Positions 1 through 5,990 of a stretch of 5,990 nucleotides of DNA are shown piece after piece (the first letter of the stretch is position 1; every line of letters begins with the position of its first letter). Origin of the DNA: Pseudomonadota bacterium (GTDB lineage: Bacteria; Pseudomonadota; Gammaproteobacteria; SZUA-229). The DNA lies in assembly GCA_015222965.1 (NCBI GenBank), contig JADFWF010000065.1:1-5990 (forward strand). The letters run 5' to 3'. Under the pieces are notes generated by a model, which was not told the DNA's origin, ran no database searches, and worked only from the letters and a program-made list of their open reading frames with translations. The position numbers and the translations under genes were made by a program.

Positions 1-91
1 CACAGAGATCACAGAGAAAAAATGTGAATGTTAGCTGCGCCACAGGCGCAGAACTAACAAAAAACGCCGTGTTCTCTGTGTCTCTGTGGCG
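1..91. repeat. Palindromic intergenic repeat, cut by the left window edge
   Basis: A nested inverted repeat fills the left edge. The outer arm at 1-18 (CACAGAG repeated, ending in GAA) matches the reverse complement of 72-88 at all 17 positions, with one extra T at position 9. Inside it is a second hairpin: GTTAG 30-34 pairs with CTAAC 54-58, and CTGCGC 35-40 pairs with GCGCAG 46-51, around the 5-base loop 41-45. GGCG at 88-91 suggests that the outer arm continues beyond the window. No protein is encoded. From general knowledge, CACAGAG/CTCTGTG palindromes recur in intergenic DNA of many bacteria, which fits a small non-autonomous dispersed repeat. It lies just downstream of the esterase gene and might also act as a transcript-end hairpin, although no T-run follows the stem directly. 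Confidence 0.7.
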
Positions 92-118
92 AATAAGTTT
101 TTATCATCATAAAAACAA

Positions 119-706
119 TCACTTTAGTATTTTACTAAATTGCATTATTTTAGGGATAAAACGTTCCAAATCAACAAAGGCATGATCACCACCCTGCTCG
201 ATGATACAGTGACTGTCTTTATATTTTGATTCTGCTTCGCGATAATCAAGCGTCTCATCACCAGTCTGCAATAAAACCAGGTAACGTTCTGCTTCGGTGA
301 TATCCCCTACTTTCATGACTTCCAGCTGCTGAATATGTGTTTCATCAAACTCCCAAACACCTTCGTCAAAATAAAATTTATTTTCACCAAGGTATGCCCT
401 TAGTGTTTCATAAGGTTTAACAGATGGATTAATCAGTGTTGCTGAACCAGTATATTTTTCAGCAAGGTAGGTAGCATAATACCCTCCCAGTGAACTGCCG
501 ACAAAATTCAAAGAATGATTTTCAAGTGTTTCTTCAACCAGCTGATCGAGAAATTGTTTTGCTTCTTCAGGTACGGCAGGTATCTGCGGGCAGATGAGTT
601 GATCCAGGCAATCATTGTCAGACATGTACTGTGTGACCAGTTGCGCCTTGTGTGATTGCGGCGAACTGTTAAAGCCATGCAGATAAAGTAATTTTTGTTT
701 TTTCAT
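119..706 (-). CDS. yqiA: YqiA-like alpha/beta-hydrolase esterase
   Basis: Predicted cytoplasmic serine esterase of the YqiA family (195 aa, close to the E. coli length); the natural substrate is not well defined. The N-terminus carries the family signature LLYLHGFNSSP (residues 6-16). The nucleophile is probably Ser72 in GSSLGGYYA, the acid probably Asp150 in the TGDETLDYR motif (Asp154 is an alternative), and the catalytic histidine is His175 in GGDHAF. There is no signal peptide. The frame stays open upstream to an ATG at 781, but that start falls inside the terminator of the preceding gene and adds 25 residues unlike the family. The ATG at 704-706 (MKKQKLLYLHGF) is therefore preferred, although its ribosome-binding site is weak (only a GGTGG-like stretch). 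In E. coli yqiA lies near parE, so the position next to an HU gene differs. I see no clear promoter in the short gap after the terminator; read-through may contribute. Confidence 0.9.
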   Translation of the reverse strand: MKKQKLLYLHGFNSSPQSHKAQLVTQYMSDNDCLDQLICPQIPAVPEEAKQFLDQLVEETLENHSLNFVGSSLGGYYATYLAEKYTGSATLINPSVKPYETLRAYLGENKFYFDEGVWEFDETHIQQLEVMKVGDITEAERYLVLLQTGDETLDYREAESKYKDSHCIIEQGGDHAFVDLERFIPKIMQFSKILK

Positions 707-760
707 AATATTCGCACCACCGTCCCTGGTTCTTTGCGATATACCATCCATCCATGTATA

Positions 761-794
761 TAAAAAAACCCTGTAAAACAATGTCTTACAGGGT
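761..794 (-). terminator. Intrinsic terminator of the HU-family gene
   Basis: Read on the minus strand, ACCCTGTAA (786-794) pairs perfectly with TTACAGGGT (768-776) around a 9-base loop. A run of seven T (complement of 762-768, overlapping the last stem base) follows directly. This is the classic stem plus U-tract layout. It starts 27 bases after the HU stop codon and lies before the esterase start, so it ends the HU transcript and argues against the longer esterase start at 781. Confidence 0.9.
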
Positions 795-821
795 CTTATT
801 AAAGCGGTTCAATAACAGCTA

Positions 822-1229
822 TTAACTTGCGGCCATATCTTTTAATGCTTTCAGTGGCAGAACCTTAACAACTTTACGTGCTGGTTTTGCTGAAACGTCC
901 ATAAGTTCACCAGGACGGAATGGGTTAGGTACACCTTTTCTCGCTTTGGTTGCTGGTTTTTTATTCACCTTGATTTTCAGCAGGCCAGGGATTTTAAATT
1001 CACCTGCGCCACGGCTTTTGATATGACCATTGATTACATCACCGAGTGAATCAAAAACTTTGGCAACATCTTTACGTGCTAAACCAGTTTCTTCTGAAAT
1101 GTGTGCGTACAATGCTGATTTGGTATAAGCATCTTTTATTGCTTTAATTTTCTTTTCAGGTGCTGCTGCTTTTTTTGCAACTTTTCTTTTAGCAGCTTTC
1201 TTTTTCGTTACTTTCTTTTTTGTAGCCAT
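822..1229 (-). CDS. HU-family DNA-binding protein with Lys/Ala-rich N-terminal tail
   Basis: Nucleoid-associated, histone-like protein of 135 aa, against about 90 aa for ordinary HU/IHF. Residues 1-28 are almost wholly Lys, Ala, Arg, Val and Thr (MATKKKVTKKKAAKRKVAKK), like a histone H1 tail. The HU fold follows: helices at about 33-72 (YTKSALYAHISEETGLARKDV), the turn and strand at 73-90 (GAGEFKIPGLLKIKV), a basic DNA-binding arm at about 91-124 with the NPF motif (102-104) where HU has its intercalating proline, and a C-terminal helix (PLKALKDMAA). The ATG at 1227-1229 has AAAGGG (1240-1245) 10 bases upstream, a slightly long spacing. A strong terminator follows the gene, so it is probably transcribed alone. 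Tailed HU proteins are known in other bacteria, for example Deinococcus; a role in DNA compaction is inferred. It is not the standard hupA or hupB. Confidence 0.9.
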   Translation of the reverse strand: MATKKKVTKKKAAKRKVAKKAAAPEKKIKAIKDAYTKSALYAHISEETGLARKDVAKVFDSLGDVINGHIKSRGAGEFKIPGLLKIKVNKKPATKARKGVPNPFRPGELMDVSAKPARKVVKVLPLKALKDMAAS

Positions 1230-1291
1230 TATAAATGTGCCCTTTGATGATTGAGGTTTATTATTAAATTACACTATTTTCTTTAAATTCA

Positions 1292-1344
1292 CTCAGAGCT
1301 GGTCGATAGATTTAAGTCCAAAACATCAGCTCTGAGAGATGTTT
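1292..1344 (-). promoter_or_regulatory. Overlapping inverted repeats upstream of the HU gene (possible leader RNA structure)
   Basis: Two perfect inverted repeats share sequence. The first pairs 1292-1301 (CTCAGAGCTG) with 1327-1336 (CAGCTCTGAG), a 10-bp stem around a 25-base loop. The second pairs 1321-1327 (AAACATC) with 1338-1344 (GATGTTT), a 7-bp stem whose 10-base loop is almost exactly the right arm of the first. In an RNA read toward the HU gene, the loop of the 7-bp hairpin could pair with the downstream arm and give an H-type pseudoknot, or the two hairpins could exclude each other. The structure ends 62 bases before the HU start codon. The repeats are seen directly; a regulatory role is inference, and a protein-binding DNA operator is an alternative. 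Confidence 0.35.
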
Positions 1345-1452
1345 GATTTGTTTATTTAGTTAGCATTTATCAGGATTTTTATATTTAACGCCTAACGCAT
1401 AAAAACCGTGATGATGTTTTATAACTTATCTCAATCAAAGTAAATAGTTTTT

Positions 1453-1475
1453 GCAAAAAATAATTCATTTTTTGC
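1453..1475. terminator. AT-rich 9-bp inverted repeat after ispF, possible operon end
   Basis: GCAAAAAAT (1453-1461) pairs perfectly with ATTTTTTGC (1467-1475) around the 5-base loop AATTC. It starts 33 bases after the ispF stop on the minus strand and is the best candidate for ending the isp operon transcript. The stem is nearly all A-T and no separate U-tract follows, so it is a weak terminator at best. It could also be chance in AT-rich DNA. Confidence 0.3.
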
Positions 1476-1508
1476 TACAAATACAGTAATAAATCTGATT
1501 TTAATCAA

Positions 1509-2021
1509 TTAATCGGCGTTTCTGTAAAGCATTACAACAGCGTGCACTGCAATCCCTTCTTCTCTTCCGGTAAATCCCAAACCTTCTGTGGTCGTAGCTT
1601 TGATGTTAATTTGTGTTTGTGCGATGTTTAGCACATTGCTCATATTTTGAATCATGGCCTGAAGATGTGGTGCCATTTTTGGTGACTGAGCAACGATAGT
1701 TAAATCGATATTTACGATAGCGTACTGTTCTTTTTTTAACAGTTGATTTGTATGATCCAGTAAAACAGAACTGGCAACATTTTTATATTGTTCATCAGTG
1801 TCCGGGAAATGCTTTCCAATATCACCGGCAGCAATACCACCTAACAATGCATCGCACAATGCGTGGATCAAAACATCGCCATCCGAGTGCGCGATGAAAG
1901 CCGAATGATGCGGTATTTTTACACCGCCTAATACGATGGCGTCACCTTCACCAAAACAGTGCACGTCATACCCGTGGCCTATTCGGTATGGTGGAAGCTG
2001 GGAAGAATTTTCACTGCTCAT
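1509..2021 (-). CDS. ispF: 2-C-methyl-D-erythritol 2,4-cyclodiphosphate synthase
   Basis: Cytoplasmic enzyme of the MEP isoprenoid pathway. It cyclises CDP-methylerythritol 2-phosphate to methylerythritol 2,4-cyclodiphosphate with release of CMP. The family signature is intact: RIGHGYDVH gives metal ligands Asp19 and His21, [17 protein letters not shown] gives the third ligand His53, and FPDTD, APKM-like SPKM and [17 protein letters not shown] complete the trimeric active site. Length is 170 aa with about 11 extra N-terminal residues compared with E. coli. The ispD stop TAA is followed directly by GTG then ATG. The ATG at 2019-2021 is preferred because AGGAA (2028-2032) lies 6 bases from it but only 3 from the GTG at 2022-2024, which would give 171 aa. 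Translation is probably coupled to ispD. In many relatives truD-surE follow ispF; here they do not. Confidence 0.96.
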   Translation of the reverse strand: MSSENSSQLPPYRIGHGYDVHCFGEGDAIVLGGVKIPHHSAFIAHSDGDVLIHALCDALLGGIAAGDIGKHFPDTDEQYKNVASSVLLDHTNQLLKKEQYAIVNIDLTIVAQSPKMAPHLQAMIQNMSNVLNIAQTQINIKATTTEGLGFTGREEGIAVHAVVMLYRNAD

Positions 2022-2024
2022 CAC

Positions 2025-2747
2025 TTATTCCTGAGATTGAAGGTACAGACTGGCCAGGCGCAGATCATCCGGACGTGTGATCTTAATATTATCCTCGTGG
2101 CCCTGGACCAGTTTCGGTGAAAATCCGGCAAATTCCATGGCAGATGACTCATCTGTAATCGCCAACCCGTCCGACTGTGCTTTTTCCAGTGCTTTTTTGA
2201 GGCTGGCGGCCGAAAAATACTGTGGTGTCAGTGCATGCCACAGGTTCTCACGCTCAACTGTTGCGGCAACGGCTGCTCGTGAACCCTGCCTCTTCATGGT
2301 GTCACGTACCGGCAAGGCCAACAGACCGCCATTACCGTCTTCACCTACTTCGAGGACCAGTTTATCGATATCCTGCTGCCGCAAACAGGGGCGGACTGCG
2401 TCATGCACCATAACCCAGTCAGTATCCGCATCAAACTGCTCAACGCTAAACAATTCATTTAAAGCGTTTAATACAGAATCAGCACGTTCCTTGCCACCGG
2501 TTGTTCTTAAAACCGGTTTTTGCGAATTGATATTGATATCTGGCCAGTAGATGTCATCTGCCTGTAGCGCGATAACCAGGCCGGAGATGTTTTCATTTTG
2601 AAGTAAAGCGTTAATCGTGTATTCGATTACCGGGCGATTGTTTAAAGACAAGTATTGCTTGGGCATGTCCGTCTGCATACGTTTGCCGATGCCTGCTGCT
2701 GGCACAATTGCCCAGATAGCATGATTTGTCTTTTGTTTAGATGACAT
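2025..2747 (-). CDS. ispD: 2-C-methyl-D-erythritol 4-phosphate cytidylyltransferase
   Basis: Third enzyme of the MEP pathway, joining CTP and methylerythritol 4-phosphate to give CDP-methylerythritol. The 240-aa length is near that of E. coli IspD (236). The nucleotide-binding start VPAAGIGKRMQTDMPKQYL (residues 15-33) carries the conserved Arg23 and Lys30; GGKERADSV and MVHDAVRPC follow; Thr150 (PVRDTMKR), Arg166 (TVEREN) and Lys222 (DNIKITRPDDL) match the substrate-binding residues of the family. The ATG at 2745-2747 puts the glycine-rich loop at the usual distance. I see no good ribosome-binding site: the nearest purine stretch, GAGA, lies about 14 bases upstream. The 102-base gap to ftsB contains a palindromic repeat. 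The stop codon abuts the ispF start region, so the two consecutive cytidylate-handling steps are made from one transcript. Confidence 0.96.
   Translation of the reverse strand: MSSKQKTNHAIWAIVPAAGIGKRMQTDMPKQYLSLNNRPVIEYTINALLQNENISGLVIALQADDIYWPDININSQKPVLRTTGGKERADSVLNALNELFSVEQFDADTDWVMVHDAVRPCLRQQDIDKLVLEVGEDGNGGLLALPVRDTMKRQGSRAAVAATVERENLWHALTPQYFSAASLKKALEKAQSDGLAITDESSAMEFAGFSPKLVQGHEDNIKITRPDDLRLASLYLQSQE
2028..2032 (-). promoter_or_regulatory. Ribosome-binding site of ispF inside the end of ispD
   Basis: AGGAA on the minus strand overlaps the final ispD codons and sits 6 bases before the ATG at 2019-2021. The upstream in-frame GTG is only 3 bases away. The spacing therefore decides the ispF start in favour of the ATG and implies translational coupling with ispD. 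Confidence 0.7.
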
Positions 2748-2783
2748 TATTTATTATGCAGTCTCAACTATAAAAACTTTTGA

Positions 2784-2831
2784 ACCGCAGAGGCGCAGCT
2801 AACAACTAGTATTTCTCTGCGCCTCTGCGGT
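2784..2831. repeat. GC-rich palindromic repeat in the ftsB-ispD gap
   Basis: ACCGCAGAGGCGCAG (2784-2798) is the exact reverse complement of 2817-2831, giving a 15-bp stem around an 18-base loop that includes ACTAGT. Eleven of the stem bases are G or C, in AT-rich surroundings. The segment 2792-2804 (GGCGCAGCTAACA) is identical to the reverse complement of 29-41 in the left-edge repeat, which suggests related dispersed elements. On the transcript the hairpin falls 18 bases after the ftsB stop and is followed by TTCAAAAGTTTTT, not a direct U-tract. Partial transcription attenuation or protection of an RNA end is possible but unproven. Confidence 0.75.
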
Positions 2832-2849
2832 AATAATATTCTTTTGACA

Positions 2850-3137
2850 TTATTTTTCGTCCTGCTTAGGCTCTATCACCTGGTAGTACACCTCACCTTC
2901 CTTGATCATGCCCATTTCACTGCGGGCACGTTCTTCGATAGCATCGAGGCCTTTTTTAAGGTCTTTCACCTCGGCATCAAGTGAAGCATTACGTTCCCGT
3001 AATTTTTCTACCTCAAGCTGCACATCTTCGACTTCCTGCTGCAGCTGTACCACTTCAGGTATGCCACCATCCTGCAGCCAGATTTTATATTGCAACCAGA
3101 TCAGTAAAACCAGTAGGACAAAGGCAATGATTTTCAC
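2850..3137 (-). CDS. ftsB: Cell division protein FtsB
   Basis: Bitopic inner-membrane protein of the divisome, acting with FtsL and FtsQ to activate septal peptidoglycan synthesis. The 95-aa protein has a short cytoplasmic start, one membrane segment at about residues 3-16 (IIAFVLLVLLIWLQ, with the family WLQY motif), a periplasmic coiled coil at about 28-66 rich in Glu, Leu and Val, and the conserved C-terminal block LDAIEERARSEMGMIKEGEVYYQV. The start codon is GTG at 3135-3137; no ATG or TTG lies in frame between the eno stop and this point. The reading frame is the same as that of eno, with 30 bases between the eno stop and the GTG, and no AGGA-like site is visible, so expression may depend on ribosomes finishing eno. 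E. coli also places ftsB beside ispD and ispF. Confidence 0.93.
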   Translation of the reverse strand: MKIIAFVLLVLLIWLQYKIWLQDGGIPEVVQLQQEVEDVQLEVEKLRERNASLDAEVKDLKKGLDAIEERARSEMGMIKEGEVYYQVIEPKQDEK

Positions 3138-3167
3138 TGACGCTGGTGCAACCCGAAAAAGATCCGA

Positions 3168-4469
<1,302 letters not shown>

Positions 4470-4519
4470 TTAACTCTTAAGTATATTTTTAAAATTTCTC
4501 GAAAATTTTCAAGCCAACC

Positions 4520-4597
4520 CGTCATTGCGAGCGAAGCGTGGCAATCTCCTGATGTATAACGTGGCGCTTCAAGATTGCTTCGTACCTCGCAATGACG
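4520..4597. repeat. CGTCATTGCGAG-type palindromic repeat in the kdsA-eno gap
   Basis: CGTCATTGCGAG (4520-4531) pairs with CTCGCAATGACG (4586-4597), a perfect 12-bp outer stem. After an asymmetric internal loop, GCAATCT (4541-4547) pairs with AGATTGC (4572-4578), leaving a 24-base terminal loop. The sequence CGTCATTGCGAGCGAAGC with GCAATCTC matches, from memory, a dispersed intergenic repeat seen in many unrelated bacteria. It occupies about half of the 160-base gap between the kdsA stop and the eno start. No flanking target-site duplication is visible. No U-tract follows on the minus strand, so it is not a standard terminator. Confidence 0.8.
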
Positions 4598-4620
4598 AAA
4601 AGCGCACTTTAATCTATTAT

Positions 4621-5454
4621 TTACAACTCTAACTCATGCATCGTGCCGCTCTTTACCGTGGCATCGATCTTCATCAAAACAGACAACAGCGATTCCATCT
4701 TCTGTAACGGCCACGCATTGGGACCATCACTTAAAGCGTTTGCCGGATCAGGATGTGTTTCCATGAAAAGACCGGAAACACCCGCAGCCACAGCAGCGCG
4801 TGCTAATACAGGGATATGTTCACGCTGACCACCAGATGAGGTTCCCTGGCCGCCCGGCAACTGTACAGAGTGCGTACCGTCGTAGACCACGGGGCAGTTG
4901 CTCTCTCGCATGATCGCCAGCGAGCGCATGTCAGAAACCAGGTTGTTGTAACCGAAGGAAACACCGCGCTCACACGCCATGATATTCTCATTACCGGTAG
5001 AGCGTGCTTTGTCTATTACGTTTTTCATATCGCCCGGCGCCAGGAACTGACCTTTTTTGATGTTCACCGGTTTGCCGGTAGCCGCGACTTTCAGGATGAA
5101 GTTGGTCTGGCGGCATAAAAACGCCGGCGTCTGCAATACATCGACCACGCTCGCGACTTCATCCATCGGGGTATCTTCGTGCACATCGGTTAAAACCGGC
5201 ACACCGATTTCATCTTTCACTTTTTGTAAGATGCGCAGACCTTCTTCGATTCCGGGGCCACGAAAACTTGTGCCGGAAGAACGGTTAGCTTTATCGAATG
5301 AGGATTTGTAGATAAACGGGATACCCAGCTTCGAAGTGATCTCTTTTAACTGCGCCGAGGTATTCATCGCCATATGCTCACTTTCGATGACACAGGGGCC
5401 GGCGATCAAAAACAGCGGTTTGTCGAGACCGACTTCAAAATCACAGAGTTTCAT
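4621..5454 (-). CDS. kdsA: 3-deoxy-8-phosphooctulonate synthase (KDO-8-P synthase), metal-dependent type
   Basis: Condenses phosphoenolpyruvate with arabinose 5-phosphate to KDO 8-phosphate, for the inner core of lipopolysaccharide. The 277-aa protein has the family blocks [12 protein letters not shown] (49-60), [16 protein letters not shown] (88-93), [13 protein letters not shown] and [13 protein letters not shown]. In place of the asparagine of E. coli KdsA (GGMNVLES) it has Cys21 in AGPCVIES. With His195 ([11 protein letters not shown]), Glu232 (METHPDP) and Asp243 (LSDGPNAW), the four metal ligands known from the Aquifex enzyme are present, so this is the metal-dependent class. The ATG at 5452-5454 follows AGGA (5462-5465) by 7 bases. 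It starts 34 bases after the pyrG stop codon and is probably co-transcribed with it. CTP from PyrG is later used to activate KDO. Confidence 0.97.
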   Translation of the reverse strand: MKLCDFEVGLDKPLFLIAGPCVIESEHMAMNTSAQLKEITSKLGIPFIYKSSFDKANRSSGTSFRGPGIEEGLRILQKVKDEIGVPVLTDVHEDTPMDEVASVVDVLQTPAFLCRQTNFILKVAATGKPVNIKKGQFLAPGDMKNVIDKARSTGNENIMACERGVSFGYNNLVSDMRSLAIMRESNCPVVYDGTHSVQLPGGQGTSSGGQREHIPVLARAAVAAGVSGLFMETHPDPANALSDGPNAWPLQKMESLLSVLMKIDATVKSGTMHELEL

Positions 5455-5489
5455 TTAATATTCCTAATAGTGGTAGCAGAATTGGTAAG

Positions 5490-5990
5490 TCAGGCAATCG
5501 CCTCAGCCACTTCGACGGTACTGCTCTGGTGCGCTAACGCCGCTTTTATGTAATCAGTAAATAACGGATGGCCTTTTCTTGGTGTCGAAGTAAATTCAGG
5601 GTGGAACTGACAGCCGAGGAACCACGGATGTGCCAACGGACCTTCTTTTGGCAGCTCGACCATCTCCATCAGATTACCATCACTCGACTTACCGCCGATT
5701 ACCAGACCGGCATCAGTGAGTTGCTGCAGGTAATGGTTATTAAATTCATAACGGTGGCGATGACGCTCGATGATTGACTCTGCACCGTAAGCAGAGCGTG
5801 CCAGCGTACCTTCGAGCAGCTGGCAGGTTTGGCCTCCTAAGCGCATGGTCCCGCCCAGGTCTGAATCTGCATCACGTTTTTCGACACGGCCGTCTTCATC
5901 CTGCCATTCGGTTATCAGAGCGATCACTGGATGTGTTGTTGCGTCATTGAACTCACTGCTGTGCGCATCGTTTAATCCGGCAACATGCCG
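5490..5990 (-). CDS. pyrG: CTP synthase, C-terminal part of the glutaminase domain (5' end outside the window)
   Basis: Makes CTP from UTP, ATP and glutamine. Only the last 166 residues are in view. The frame is open to the window edge, where it begins [14 protein letters not shown], matching E. coli RHVANMENANSTEF. A start at 5927 would be an internal GTG valine codon, not a real start. The class I glutamine amidotransferase signals visible are [31 protein letters not shown] and [18 protein letters not shown], whose His and Glu (fragment residues 130 and 132) complete the Cys-His-Glu triad. The catalytic cysteine should lie about 12 residues beyond the edge. The TGA stop is at 5490-5492. The C-terminal tail is short and variable. 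It is the most upstream gene of the visible operon. Confidence 0.97.
   Translation of the reverse strand, partial: RHVAGLNDAHSSEFNDATTHPVIALITEWQDEDGRVEKRDADSDLGGTMRLGGQTCQLLEGTLARSAYGAESIIERHRHRYEFNNHYLQQLTDAGLVIGGKSSDGNLMEMVELPKEGPLAHPWFLGCQFHPEFTSTPRKGHPLFTDYIKAALAHQSSTVEVAEAIA

Larger units (their letters stand above)
1230..1508. other. 279-base AT-rich non-coding region upstream of the HU gene
   Basis: The sequence between the ispF stop and the HU start shows no convincing coding frame. It should hold the HU promoter and any end signal for the ispF operon. I see no good paired -35/-10 boxes on the minus strand. TATAAA-like hexamers occur (for example the complement of the stretches near 1381-1386 and 1418-1423) but lack a partner box at 16-18 bases. 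The region contains inverted repeats at 1453-1475, 1321-1344 and 1292-1336, described separately. A long untranslated leader for HU is possible. Confidence 0.55.

Noticed and set aside
97..116. Inverted repeat GTTTTTAT/ATAAAAAC with 4-base loop after yqiA, as a terminator
   Set aside because: The 8-bp stem is almost all A-T, and no T-run follows on the minus strand. It may be chance, so it was not listed as a feature.
707..781. Upstream extension of the esterase by 25 residues to an ATG at 781
   Set aside because: The extra segment overlaps the intrinsic terminator of the HU gene, does not resemble YqiA N-termini, and the family motif LLYLHGFNSSP begins right after the ATG at 704-706.
2077..2550. 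Plus-strand frame of 157 codons opposite ispD
   Set aside because: It is antisense to a well-conserved gene, shows no recognisable domain, and is rich in Ser, Cys and Arg as expected for a shadow frame.
4501..4510. GAAAATTTTC palindrome upstream of eno
   Set aside because: A short AT-rich palindrome of this kind is expected by chance in this composition; there is no second copy or operator context.
4480..4512. Promoter for eno: TTGAAA (4507-4512) with TATACT (4480-4485)
   Set aside because: The two hexamers are 21 bases apart, too far for a standard sigma-70 promoter. TATACT alone, 19 bases before the start codon, is too weak to call.
4870..5311. Plus-strand frames opposite kdsA
   Set aside because: They overlap each other and lie wholly within a conserved gene, with no domain signal.
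5490..5927. A complete 145-residue gene starting at 5927
   Set aside because: The start is an internal GTG valine codon; the same frame continues to the window edge with clear CTP synthase sequence.

Overview
This window is a chromosomal housekeeping region, most likely from a gammaproteobacterium. The support is the gene order pyrG-kdsA-eno-ftsB-ispD-ispF, which I recall from Pseudomonas- and Xanthomonas-like genomes, together with an Escherichia-like YqiA esterase, a typical proteobacterial enolase and a gram-negative lipopolysaccharide gene (kdsA). I cannot name a genus. All eight genes lie on the minus strand, so transcription runs from high to low coordinates.

Layout in the direction of transcription: the 3' end of pyrG (CTP synthase, running off the right edge), kdsA (KDO-8-phosphate synthase), a gap holding a dispersed palindromic repeat, eno (enolase), ftsB (divisome protein), a second gap with a GC-rich 15-bp palindrome, then ispD and ispF (methylerythritol-phosphate isoprenoid pathway), separated by only 3 bases. 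A 279-base non-coding stretch with several inverted repeats follows. Next are a gene for an HU-family DNA-binding protein with a lysine/alanine-rich tail, a clear intrinsic terminator, and a yqiA-like esterase. A palindromic repeat element sits at the left edge.

The first six genes form a plausible operon linking nucleotide synthesis (CTP), envelope sugar synthesis (KDO, activated with CTP), glycolysis (which supplies the phosphoenolpyruvate used by KdsA), cell division and isoprenoid precursors (IspD also uses CTP). HU and YqiA look like separate units, because non-coding DNA precedes HU and a terminator separates HU from YqiA.

I see no mobile-element gene, defence system, CRISPR array, tRNA or rRNA, and no convincing new multi-gene system. 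The points most worth a second look are the palindromic repeats in three separate non-coding gaps (two sharing a 13-base core in opposite orientation), a possible pseudoknot or switching hairpin upstream of the HU gene, and the metal-dependent type of KdsA.
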